From Burhinus oedicnemus (lineage: Eukaryota; Chordata; Aves; Charadriiformes; Burhinidae), in the NCBI GenBank assembly GCA_008921705.1, contig VFFE01007488.1:711220-775219 (forward strand): a stretch of 64,000 nt of DNA. Reading direction: 5' to 3'. A model generated the notes under the pieces. The model saw nothing but the letters and a program-made list of their open reading frames with translations, searched no databases and was not told where the DNA came from. Below, one piece after another: positions 52,401 to 64,000 of this stretch. Each line of letters starts with the position of its first letter. Position 1 is the first letter of the stretch. Both the position numbers and the translations under genes were made by a program.

Positions 52401-55400
52401 TCTCGGGCCTCTCCTGAGCCTGCCTGGGCCAGGTAAGCCATCTCTAGATGTCACATCTCAACACCTTGCAGAAACCTCTAGACTTATATGAAATAGATTT
52501 TTGTTCTTTTTTTTTCCAAGGACCTTTTTTTTTTTTTTTTTGCAATTACCAATACTTTATAACTTAGGAGGTTTTGCATCTTGGAGACTAACGTTCCCTG
52601 TGTCACCATGTTATGGTCTGTGTCTGGGATGAGCAGTAGATAATCAAGAATTCTTGGCCACAGGAATCCACATGTGAGATGCCTGTCTTGGAGTTAGCAC
52701 CTGCTATTCAGCATTACCATTCTGGGCACTGTGCATATCCAGGAGGCATTTGGTACAGATTAGCTTTAACAAATCCAAGGTGGGTCTGTTTTTAGTCAAG
52801 ATCTTCAAAGCCATTCTTCATAGCCTGTATCCCCATATAATCTTCTTCAGCATCACCGAGAATATTATCAGCTCTTTTCCCAGTGTGGACTCCCCCATTG
52901 CAGGGAACAAAAGACAGGGTTCACGTTCCCACAGGCTGTGTCTACATGGTTCTTACAACTACACTAAGAGAAAAACCATCAGTCATTGTCAACTCTCCAC
53001 TCTTCCAGAGTGGGTAGCTGGCACTCTCTACCCCTCTGCAGAACCTTGGCTTCTGCAAAGCTGGAGAACCTGTGTTTATTTCAGGCATTGCAGCTTTTTT
53101 ACCTTGCATGAAGTGCCCATACCCAGCCAAGCTGCACACATGCAGTGTTGGGAGGGACTGCGCACTCAGCTTGCTGACCTCGTGGCCTGCCAGGATACAG
53201 GGGATGCCAGTTTCCCATGGTCAGGGAGAATCCCTATGGCTTGATGCATCTCCCACATTCTCTTTAGGAGGGGGTTGGTGAATCCTTCAATGTGGATTAG
53301 CCCTATAAGATTACATCTTTCAGTATGTCTAAATCCTTCTCAGCACTCCTGCTGCCTCCCAGAAATCGTGAGCCCTGGGATGGCAGGCAGATGTGTGTTA
53401 GCAATGGCACAGCCTCACAAGCAGCACCTGGGTCTATAGGGCCAGAAAGGCACTACTTTAATGAATGTTCATTCAAACCAGTGCTCACAGGGAAGAATTT
53501 TTCTCTCCATACATCACCAAAAAAAGCACTAATTTCCTTCCTTCCTCTGCACCTCCTCAAGAAGACAAAAACAAGAGTTTCCTCTTTATACCAAAAGACA
53601 AAAAAAACCACAAAACAATCCCCCCACTTCCTTCCAAAGTCATGAAAGGCACCAGTTTATCTCTCCTCTCCACCAACCTACCCAAATCATACAACTCTCC
53701 ATCTTTTTAACAGCTCATAAGCTTAACTCCTCTCCTGCCTCTGAGAAGTAGGCAGGCTGAGCAATGCTCTTTGCAAAGGTCAGTGGTTGGGCCTGTGCCA
53801 TGAGAGGCTCACACGGGAACAAAACCCAAGCTCTCTCAGGCAGATTGACAGTATCTTGCGGCTTTGCTGCCTGCCCCATATCCCCTCCAGACAGAGGCAG
53901 CCACGTTCCCTGCCATCCCTCTCCAGGAGGCCAGCTGTAAAGCTGAGGGAAGGAAATACTTGCCTCCCGAGACCTCACTCAAAATAGATGGCAAGTAGAA
54001 CACTTTAAATAAAAACATGTTCTAAAATATATGTAGATCTGTACATAAAAATATTTCTCATAAATAGAAGAGTTTGCCATAATTAACCCCTCAAATTAAA
54101 TAAAACCAAGTGCTTACATGTTAAGGCTTCATCTAGTGTTGCTGTGCAGACCACCTCAGTGGAGAAACACTGAATTTGGCCACCATGAATAAAAGATGCT
54201 CAGGCTGGAAGTTGCTTGGCCTGGTTCTGTTGCTTGATGGGCTGACAGGGCATATGGCTTCTCCTTGGATGAGCTTTTAAGAGGGGTGAAGGTTTGAAGG
54301 TGCCTGAACAGCTTTTGAAGAACCTACAATAAAGCACTCTGACCCTGCTAGTGGGTGAGATGCTGGTGCATCTCCCACCTCTATCAAGATCCACCACCTC
54401 TTGTCTGTCACAGCTTGGCAACCTGCTCTGGGCAGCAAGCAGATCAAGAACTTTGTACTGCTGCATGCAGGCATCTTGCCCGCATTTTCCTCAGTTTCGG
54501 TAGAGAAAGTGAAAGAGAACAGGGTAATTCAGGGATTTCCCACTGCTTTATCACCAAGCACGGGAAACAAGTTTTTGCAGCGATGCAAGGGTGTGATAAC
54601 CAATGGTCTTTTGAATCCCCAGTGTGGCTCAGAGCTTTCTGTATCACAGCAACATCAGGGAGAAGAAGGGAAATCTTCAGTTCTATATTTCTTTGAAAAA
54701 TGGCACCTGCCCGGAACATACTGTTTGCAGTACTGGGAGATTACTGTGAAAGCAGAGGCTTCTCTTCAAGGTAGGAACAGACCACATAGATCCTGGAGTC
54801 CAACAAGTGCCTGACAGATATCCTCAGCAGCTGTCAGGTTGAACCTTTATCTGAAATGCACCTAAGATGCTTCCATGTGTGGATGGAGTACAATTCACAC
54901 AGCACATGGATGAAATTAAACTTTGGGAGAGGACATCAACATGAAACAGCTGGAAACATAGGGCTGCTGTAGCAAGAATCCTAGCTGGCCCAAAACTGTG
55001 TTGTTTCAATAAAATATTTGATCATGAAATGCTTTGTCTCTGTTGAGTGGTTGAGAACTGAAACAGCATTGAACACACTCCATCTTACATGAAGAGCAGC
55101 CAAACGTATGGGCAGTGCAGAAGCATGCCCTCTATAGATACTCAAATTTCTCCCGTCTGGAGTGAGAGGAAGTAGGTACGTGAAGACAGAAATATAGCTG
55201 GCAAGGAAGTAACTCTCTTCTGCTAGGTAAGTATTTGAACCAAGTTTTTATTACAACAGCATGTTTTGAAGAAAAGGAAATTTTCAGAAGATTGAGTTTT
55301 CCAGAGAGAAAGGAATTCACTGGAGTGACAAAGGATGTTGTCCAGATCTTGCAAAATTCAATTAAAAAAAAAAATCAAAGAGAAATTCTTCTGATTTCTA

Positions 55401-56155
55401 AAAATCATGAAAATATGAATACTTTTTTGAAAATACTCTTTGAAAAGATACAATATTCTCTTTCCAATATTGAATTAGAATGGGAATAATTTTTAATAGG
55501 TAAGGCTTTTAAATTTTGAATATTAACACAATATTTTGCACTTTAATTAAAAAGTCACTACAATATATAATTTTGTAAGTAAAAAGCAAAGTTCCTCCCA
55601 TCCCTAGGAATGCCATTTAATTTCACTGTAGCATTCTTTATATAATAAACTGTGTGAAATTCTTCGTATCAGGGGAACATACTACATTGTTGTTTTAACA
55701 TTTGTGAAAGCGGAATGAATTTTATTGATCAACAAAGATCTCCTTAAAATCTTAGAAAGCTTAGCTCACTAGAGGAACACTGAGACATTGTGCTTGTGGT
55801 TGCCACTGTGTTGGAAGGCCTGCTGGATCCAGTGATGGAGGTGACGTACTGCTTGGAACAAAGACAAATTAGATCACAACATAGATCACAGGTAGCCATC
55901 ATCTGCATGGCCAAGTGCCACTTTTATACCTCCAAAAGCATGTGTGGTCAGATCATGTTGCCACGTCTCTGTCCACCCAGGGCAATACATGCCACAACCC
56001 TGGCATTTATACAGTTCAGAATTAATCTTTTATTTTCTGTCAAAGACAACACTAGGAAGACTCTTCAGTTGCTACCTCTTTCTTGCCCCTCTGCTCATCT
56101 CAGACGGGAGTACTCTTTTCTATCAGTTCAAGGGATCACCTTTCTTCACCTGAAG

Positions 56156-56220
56156 AGGGAGGGAAGGAAGGAGGGAGGGAGGGAGGTTGGTCGCTCGCTT
56201 GCTCGCTTGCTTGCTTGCTT
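56156..56220 (+). repeat. Compound GGGA/GGAA then GCTC/GCTT microsatellite
   Basis: A purine-only tetranucleotide tract (56156-56187) is followed after a short TTGGT spacer by GCTC/GCTT tetranucleotides (56191-56220). An open frame of 210 codons passes through it (55790-56422, GTG start) but the repeat, not coding constraint, keeps part of it open. Confidence 0.85.
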
Positions 56221-57547
56221 TCCTCCACACCTGCAAGTTCCTCTAGCTTCTTGCAGAGCTGAAAGCATTTTAAATGTCAGCCGTGAATCAAACCCGAGGC
56301 TGGTTGGTAGTGTCTGTGCCTCCTTGTTTTACCAGGTAGGTTCAGCTGACCTTCCAGGTCCTCCAGGGGTTCATATAACCTGTGATAGGGCAAACATGGA
56401 TGATTTAATAAAATCTGCCTGATATACATTCATCCAACATATGTGCGCATGTACAATCTCCACTCCCCCCCATGCACAAACTGAGCAATGCCCCCATCTG
56501 ACCTTCCAACCAGCCAGCCTTCCGTGGGGCTGATACATCGCACTTGTGAGCTACCTCCTGACGTAAGGGCCATAGTTTAAAGCAGATATCGAAGAGCTGT
56601 AAATCCTGACCTAGAAAAGAGTAATCACACTTTCAGCTCAGTGAATGCAGAAAACCGTTCTGAAACACAGTATTCCTGTTTCTTTCTCTGGTCCCTCACT
56701 TTATCCACTTTGTAGCTGTTACTAGTGTTAACTTTGTGAGCAAAGCAGAGAGGCTTGGAAAAGAAACTCTGCAAAGGATGAAGACAATACACAGCATTTT
56801 TCTAGAGAACAAAAAGCACTGTCCAATGAACACACAGCGGTTAGTTTTAAGCTTTATTTCTGCTCTAAAACCAAAGACCTCTTTATAGCCTGATAGAATT
56901 ATAGACTCGAGTCTACCATTAATAGCATGCATGGCGCCAGTGTAATAAAAAATGGAAATTCATTGTCCAAGAATGATTTATGAAGTTCAGTAACTCATGT
57001 CAGAGTTTCCACAACATTGTGCTTCTCAGAAAATCTCAGGTCCAACTAACTAACAGTGCTCAGTTAGACATTGATCCTTTAATGAATGTGTGTACTTTAC
57101 TGATTTTATTTTGGCAATGTTACAAGTATGGAAGTGAGAGGGAGAGAGAATATGTGCAGTAAAATATTCAGCAACATTTCTAATCTGCTTTGTACTTGGT
57201 ATCTTTAAGATACTCATTTCATCTTTCCACCCTCCGGGACAAATATATACCAGGGAACATGTAAACTTCTGAAAAAATGCACATTTTTTAATACTGAGTT
57301 CAGCAGAATATGTAATAAATAGATGTGAAGAAGCAAAGATCAGATTTAAGGATCATTTTAGCAATAGGCTTTATTTCAGATCTGTAACCATGAATAAAAA
57401 TAATGCATACAAAATATTCATTAGCCCATTTTCGACCATTTGTGTCTCTGTAGCGCTACACCAAGTGAGCTTGCTCACTTTTTTTTTTAACCATGGGCAT
57501 TTAGTTTTAATGGTTCAGCTCTTCTTCAGTCATCAATAGGGAGCCTT

Positions 57548-57561
57548 GTTGCCATGGTGAC
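57548..57561 (+). promoter_or_regulatory. RFX X-box-like motif
   Basis: GTTGCCATGGTGAC is a full two-arm X-box (consensus GTTGCCATGGYRAC), the binding site of RFX factors. It sits in a non-repetitive block (about 57430-57600) of unusually high complexity for this AT-rich region. Confidence 0.5.
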
Positions 57562-58350
57562 AGACAGATGGATTAATGCGATGTTTAGAGAGATACAGTA
57601 GTGCCAAATTTTGATATATACAGTAAGCACTAATGTACTGCATACACAAGAGGGTATGCATGCAGAAAATCTCAGGGACAGTCTTCCGTATGCACAGAGA
57701 GTGCCTCGACACAAAATTCCCATTATCTTCTGACAGAAAGTGGCTGTCTATCTCCCACTTTATGCCCTTCAAAAATACCCTGTTGGAGTCACGGACTGTT
57801 GCTCTAGAAACTTAAAATGAATGTCTAATGAGGCCTGTTGGGAAGGGCTGCTGTCAACAACTAACGTGTCAGCTACACGTATTAGGCCGTGAAGCTGCCG
57901 GTCATCTTAGAATGATTATCTATAATCCACTTCTTGAAATACAGTCTGACACCTTCAGCTGAGACCTTTACATGCACCTGTTTACTTTCTTCATTGCAGA
58001 TCTCACTAATTAGAAAGAAATATGAGGTATACAAAAATCATTGGATTTTTGCAGAGCACAGACAGATTGCATGTCGAGTAATTCTTCTTAAAACGTTCAC
58101 ACTTCCTTCTCTTTCAGACCGTAATGACCTGCACCTTCCTTGCCCATCTCACTCCCTTCCCTAGAGCTGCTAATGAGCTTTCCTGTTTTCAATGTATTAG
58201 CTTAACAGTTTATGTCTTGCAAAAATCCTCAGATGAAGATGAAATTAATACAGGAAGACAATGTGTGACAGTTACACTATGAATCCCTGTCATTTAGACT
58301 GAATCTCCCCCATGCTCGTAGAACTAAGATATTATGCTAGTTGCATAGTT

Positions 58351-58498
58351 TTGTTTTATTTTATTTTATCTTATTTTATTTTATTTTATTTTATTTTATT
58401 TTATTTTATTTTATTTTATTTTATTTTATTTTATTTTATTTTATTTTATTTTATTTTATTTTTTGTTTTATTTTATTTTTTGTTTTATTTTACTTTAT
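58351..58498 (+). repeat. (TTTTA)n pentanucleotide microsatellite
   Basis: About 28 units of TTTTA with one C variant near the start and two TTTTTTG interruptions near the end. The repeated open frames here (FYFIL periodicity) are repeat artefacts. Confidence 0.95.
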
Positions 58499-59342
58499 GC
58501 TCTGTGCAACATTTGAATCATTCTATCATTGCCAAACATCTTCACTGCAGAAACCTACGATAAGCTGCTAAATTGACTGAGAAATCAGGTATTTTTAAAA
58601 GACAATTTGACCTGCCAACTGAAATTCTAGCACAAACTTGGTGCTCTTAGAAATAGTCTAAATGTGAAATCAGAAGTACTTTATCCAGATCACACTATTA
58701 ATTTACATTACAAGAATAATTTAATTAGAAATGTTTTCCATCCATCTACACAAAGTGATAATTATCATTCATCAGGAGCCTAATATTCAGCTCTCCTTCC
58801 AGGCCTTTTTTAATTGTAATATTAAACTACAGCAATTAAGCTCTGTGAATGACCGCAAAAAGGGCCTTTGGATATAATTGCACTGACGCCGATTAGGAAA
58901 AGTATACATCTCATATTGATGCCAATTAATTTTACCGTTGGCTTTCTCAGCAGGTGATGCACTACACATGAGGCAAGTTTATACCGGCCATCTCCCCACG
59001 ATAAATGAAATGCTAGTTCTATTTCTTTCCTTCCTCTGCCAGGTGCTCTGCAGCACGCACCACTGCTGCGGGTCCCCAAACCGGTGTCATTGGCCACACA
59101 AGGACAGTCAATGGCGCAGGGCAGGCATAGCAGCTCTCCCACAGGCCCACCCAACAGAGCAGCCTCTGAACATGGCATCCGAGGTACTTCTGCTGCCTAG
59201 CGGAGTTCCATGCCAGCAGCATGTCCCTCCTGCCCTGCAGCCACCATGGTGCAGGGTGTTGCCTGAGCCAGATGCCAGTGAGCCGAGCTTGAAGTTACGC
59301 TTGCCCACTAACTAATTTGCGGGGGAGTCTACCCACACATCC

Positions 59343-59525
59343 CAAGTCACTCAGGCTGGAGGGGAGCTCAGGAGGTCTTGGTCCAACCTCCTCCCCAAAG
59401 CAGGCTCAGCTGTGAGCTCAGACGAGCTCCCTCAGGGCTTTATCCTCTTTAAAAATCTCCTCAAAAGGAGACTGCACAACCTCTCTGGGCAGCCTGATCT
59501 GAGCCTGACCATCCTCACAGGGACC
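59343..59525 (-). mobile_element. CR1 LINE 3' fragment, minus-sense
   Basis: The order 'caggctggaggggagctcag', 'tccaacctcctcc', 'ctgcacaacctctctgggca' and 'catcctcacaggg' is the antisense CR1 3' region. It is shorter and more diverged than the copy at 31.5 kb. Confidence 0.75.
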
Positions 59526-62500
59526 TGTTTGAGCTATGGACAAAGAAGTCATCTCCTGGAGCCCACAGCAGGAAACACACAGGATGGACAACTCTATGCA
59601 TTGGACTGTCACCGAGAGGCCTCCTGTGTCCTGCCAACCATAATTTTGGAAGCTTCCAATTCCAGCCGTATGGGCCAGGAGCAGATTTTGTCTGTAGAAA
59701 ATCCCGTTTCCAGGCTGTCACCAAGCAGCCCTGGTCAGCTGGCCAATCTAACCAGCGGTGCAGGTCCACTGCTGCTACCTCAGGAGGCAGCATCTAGGCA
59801 GAGTGGCTGAGCTTCAAGCACCAGGCCATGCTCTAATGATACTGTGGAAATTGTAATTATTTTTTGCTGTTTCTTTCTTCTTAATCCTTTTTTGAATTAA
59901 GTCAGAAATACACTTTTTCTGGACTATGTTAAAGGTTTTTCTAATATGGTACAGCAAAGTACATATTAAAAGTTGATAGAGTTCTATAATGAAATACATC
60001 CTGAGAACATTAAAGACATGGTATCCAGTAAAAATAGAACATGCTCATAAACATATTTGCTAGGTCTCTAAAGACAGAACCAAAGAGATATGGGCATATT
60101 TTACTTGTAGAGAGAGAGTATCTTAAACACTGAGCAGGTAATAAAACATATAGTTTAGTAAAGGATAATAATAGAAAACAAGTAGATACACGCATATGCA
60201 AGAAGACCCCTCCTAAGTCTCCTCGTCTCTGCAGCCCCACATAAATGCTGTCCAAGGCATATGACAGCCTTGATATGTGTTATCAACAGCTCTGAAATTC
60301 GTAGCGCGCCTCTGACTAGCCGTAATGTCATCATCCATGAGTGCTAATTTGGGATTTATAACTGAAACTCTGGCCATACTGCCAATGGGACTTTTGCCAT
60401 TTACTGAAATGCGGCCAGGCTCTGGCCATAAAAAGCAATGCCGCTGTGGTGTCAGTGCAGCATGCCAGCACACTCAGTCTTGTCCCAAATTATGCCTGAT
60501 ATGCCCTGCTGAATAACCAGATGTAAAAGTGAAATTAAAAAAGAAGTGTTTCATATTCTGCAGAAATAAGCTGCAGCTTAGAGAGGCAGCTCTGGGGCTG
60601 CGGGAGGTGACCGGGAATCTGGAGATCTGGCCTCTCAGCTCCTGCTTTTGCTGGAGAACTACAGCAGAACTTTGCGCAAACTGATTAATTTCCTCATCTT
60701 CTCCAAATGGAAGAATACCCCTCCCAGACACGTGTGAAGCTAGCTCAACTGATATTCTTAAAGTGTCTTTTCATTCTCCGATGCAAGGCTCTTCTAATCA
60801 TTGTTCTTACATTTGAAAAATGAGCACTGACTTCGCCAGTATTTCTGTGGTTGAAGTCTATAAATCATTATTCAGTGACCAGATTTTTTCTGCGATACGA
60901 GACAAGAGACCTGAGGACTTAGTCTCAACATGGGAATTTCAGCCACCAGCTTTTTAAGAGATGCACAACAGTAACCAGCTTACTGTAAAAAGAGAGGTTT
61001 CTGCAGAAACCCCATCATAGCTGCAGAATGCTTTCATTTCTTGTCCAATCAACCAGAAAATTGTTTGGAAATACATAACCGGTTTCTTCATGCCCCCGCC
61101 TGTACACAGCGCTGAGGCTGCACGGTGCTTTCAGGAATCTCAAAGCTTCCATAAATACAGGAAATGACCCCAGCGAGGCAGGCGGAGAGCAAAGCTCAGC
61201 TCTCCTGAGAGCCGGAGAGTGGCTCAACTGCTGCATTTTCTCTCTTTCCAAACCAGTGTTTGGCTCCTTCCCAAATTCTTTTACATAATCCAGTTCTGTT
61301 ACCGAACATGTCAGTTTAACCAGTATTCAAATCAACCTCCTCTACATTTTGAATTGGATTTTCAAACTCCAAGCAGGATTCTGTGCCTCAGCTGCCAACT
61401 TCTTTTGCAGTGGCACTCAAGATTGTTTTGGATATATAAAATCCAAAACAAAACCCAGACAGTTAGATAATTTAGTGAATATATCAAACTACTGCATTTA
61501 TTATGTCCCAGTCAGCTCATAAACTAGCTGCTTCTCCTCTGAAGACCTAAATTGCAAGCTTGGTCCTCAAGTGAAACTCGCCGTCAGTGGGGATGGCCAG
61601 CTATCACCGTGCAGCCCCGCAGAGAAGAGGAAGGGGAGCAGGCCGGGACTGAAATATTCCACAGCATTATGTTAAGAAGTTTGCACACTGTGCTTTTATT
61701 TCTTGATAGAGCTGCTTATTGAGAGGAATACCATGCATTCGCAAAGATTATAAAAATCTCTTAGGGAATATATTTATGCAAACTTGTTTCTTTTGTATGT
61801 TTCTTAAATTTCTTTACTTCCTTGTGCTCTTGCTTATTCTCTTTCCACACTTCTCCCTCACCAACACTGTACAATTTTGAGAGGCACAGTGTTACCATTT
61901 TTCATTAAAACCCAGCAGTTGATGTAGAAATCCTAACCATAACTTCAGAATATGGAGATTTACACATACTTTGAAGCTGAAAACTTTGGTTCCCCCTCAG
62001 TGCCTGCTTTTGGCTCACAAAATTTTTTGTAGTAAGCCAGGAAGACCACAGAAGGAAGCCCACCGTGCACAATTGCTTCTCTGTGAAACTCAGGGCATCC
62101 CGGCTATTGCAAACCTCGACGGAAAGTAAACATGCCTGAAACCTGGTCATGCAATTACTGGTGCTTTGTCCAAATTCCAAGCTATGAGTGCTCAGACCTG
62201 TGGTCAAACTAAATTAGTAAAAGTAACGCATTTTTCAACTCTGCTATCACCTATATAACCTACTTATTTGCATACACATTTTCATGCCCTCATTTTATGA
62301 AGATTTGGCTATTTGACACTAGAATCATTAAAATCTGTCTTTCAAACAAAAATGTGTTGCTTGTAGAAAAAGCTAAATGAATTCTAGAAAAAGAAAACCG
62401 ATTAATTCTGAGTAGCCATACATAGATCAGTACACTTGCACGTGTACCCTAACGGTGACAGACAAGGAATAATGACAGAAAATGCACGACTCTTGGGTGA

Positions 62501-64000
62501 GGTATACATAAAAGGAGAGAAAGCATTGTATTGTATTTGATTATATAACAGGAAGAGATTAATATTGTAACCTAAATAGACACAATTCTGCTGAACATCT
62601 CTTCTTTGTTTTTTTTAAAGCAGGACAATTTATTTTACAACACTAAGAATTTTAAGTTATTCAGTAAGACAGAGTGGATTTCATGGGTTTTATGCCCTAC
62701 TTTAAGTCTCTGTGAATGATTAATAGAGACAGATCTTATCTGACTCTCTTAAAGATAGATTCTTGGCATTGTTCAAACCAGGATTAAATAACATCATTAT
62801 ACCTTTTCTCTTCTTTCTTCCTAGTTCTGGAAAAGATTTGAAAGAAAGTGATGTCTCGATTGATGTGAACTCAAAAAACTATCCTGAGAAGAAAATCTAG
62901 GATTTTATCATCAAACACACAAAAAATAGGTTATTATCTCTCACAGTTCAAGGATTCTTCTAGCAGATGCAATGGTGATTTTGACACAATTTACAATCAA
63001 AATGACGTGCATGCTGCTGTTTTAGTTTTATGCATACTAATAACATTTAAATACTTTATATAACCATATACACTTCAGCACAAAGATAAAATAAAAAGTA
63101 ATTTCCTCTTTTAATACTGTTACTGTGCAGTTCTTCTAAGACCTCCTTTTCTAAGCTTTTCCAGGAAGTTTTATTATTATTTGTGGCAAAGTCTAATGCT
63201 ATTCCAAAGCACACACAGGATTTTGAGGTGCTTTTTCCAAAGGAGGGGAGAAGACTAGAAGTCATTTAGGTGCTGCCCGGAACAGAAAAATGGAGGTAGC
63301 GATGATGGTTCAGCTATACAGCAGAGATAATGCCTACTTCTTTTGCAATGACTGCTTCTTAACTGTGTAAAATTTTGTTTCACTGACACAGTACATGGAC
63401 TATTAGGAAATGGCTTTGGATTGTTTTTCAGAAGTAACGTGAACAGGAAGTTTCCCAAAATACTAAATTTTTGCCTAGCAACCCAAGCCCCTATAATTAG
63501 CCCCTTAGATACAGACTATAAATGATGAAATGATCCAAAGAAGGAAGCTGGGGAAGAAACAGTTGTTTTGGATTTGTTTACATTCTTTGCTTGCTGTTAA
63601 AGTACGGACTGTTATAAATAAAAACATACCTTTACCTGCCTGTACTGAATCCTGTTAATTTAGTACACTGTTTGATAAAGGAACACATTCAATAGTCACA
63701 GAGAACTGTACAGCAATTTATGTCCATCACCAACAGCAACTGAGAATTACTGTGGCACAGTCATAAAATAGAAACGTATGGTTCTCGCAGTGTTACTGTA
63801 TGATTCCATTCAGACAGAATTTAGATATAAATGAACTATTTACGTAATGTGGAAGAATGAGAATTTTGAACAAAAAGATGTACTTTCGAGCAACATCATT
63901 TGTCAAGATACAGCTTAGGAAAATTAACGGGAGGCAAGAATTTCTCTGTTTTATTTAGTAAAAGTCCATGACGTTATCTGTCCCTCAGACTTGAACAAAA

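Larger units (their letters stand above)
43831..64000. other. Upstream intergenic region, no gene recognised
   Basis: This stretch to the right of the promoter island is AT-rich with sporadic higher-GC blocks (about 48050-48330, 51600-54800, 57830-57960, 58840-58980, 60290-60480). I see no open frame with a recognisable protein family, no tRNA, rRNA or snRNA, and no LTR. It has one CR1 fragment and several microsatellites. In mammals TMEM242 lies divergently on this side of ZDHHC14, so part of this could be its leader intron or plain intergenic DNA. Its small exons (for example the segment encoding RLFLVKGG) were not found by eye. Confidence 0.6.

Noticed and set aside
52750..53244. 164-codon plus-strand open frame
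   Set aside because: It begins with TTG, lacks a good ATG context, has no recognisable domain or homologue, and this length is expected by chance in 64 kb of two-strand sequence.
54355..54814. Overlapping plus-strand open frames of 113 and 137 codons
   Set aside because: Two different frames are open over the same bases and neither looks like a known protein.
55790..56422. 210-codon plus-strand open frame
   Set aside because: It begins with GTG, passes through a GGGA/GCTT microsatellite and shows no family resemblance. I would reconsider it only with transcript or conservation support.
58312..58571. Hydrophobic repetitive open frames
   Set aside because: They are translations of the (TTTTA)n microsatellite.
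1..64000. CRISPR arrays, operons, phage or plasmid modules
   Set aside because: No regularly spaced direct repeats and no dense coding; the window is vertebrate nuclear DNA.

Overview
This window looks like nuclear DNA from a bird. The evidence is two solitary endogenous-retrovirus LTRs with avian-type ends, several decayed CR1 LINE fragments (the typical avian retroposon), low overall repeat density, AT-rich intronic DNA and one sharp CpG island. Nothing prokaryotic or plasmid-like is present. The species cannot be fixed from sequence alone; the LTR types resemble those I know from songbirds and other Neoaves (inference).

One protein-coding exon can be supported. At 41044-41294 on the minus strand lies the first coding exon of ZDHHC14, a DHHC-type protein S-palmitoyltransferase. 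It encodes residues 1-83 plus two bases of codon 84, has an in-frame stop upstream (41433-41435), and ends at a clean GTAAGT splice donor (41038-41043). Everything from 41043 down to 1 is then the beginning of a very long intron 1, transcribed right to left. I found no second ZDHHC14 exon in it.

The promoter region is a CpG island at about 41985-43830, interrupted by a 20-N gap. At its far end, two ACTACA-type ZNF143/THAP11 sites face opposite directions about 70 bp apart (43247-43261 minus, 43315-43339 plus). GC boxes follow, then a strong plus-strand splice donor (43429-43434). This looks like a bidirectional promoter with an unidentified transcript leaving to the right.

Intron 1 (1-41043) holds two solo LTRs 980 bp apart, both minus-sense and both with perfect 5-bp target duplications (10247-11376 and 12362-12715). 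It also holds CR1 remnants at 5954-6004, 16863-17066 and 31451-31835, a G-quadruplex-type run at 8596-8619, a CTCF-like site at 31112-31124, many A/C-only tracts, and a 20-N gap at 17364-17383.

From about 43.8 kb to 64 kb I see no recognisable gene. The region has one CR1 fragment (59343-59525), microsatellites, and isolated sites or CpG-retaining blocks that resemble distal enhancers. In mammals TMEM242 lies on this side of ZDHHC14, but I could not find its exons. Long open frames here (52750-53244, 55790-56422) start at non-ATG codons and match nothing I know.
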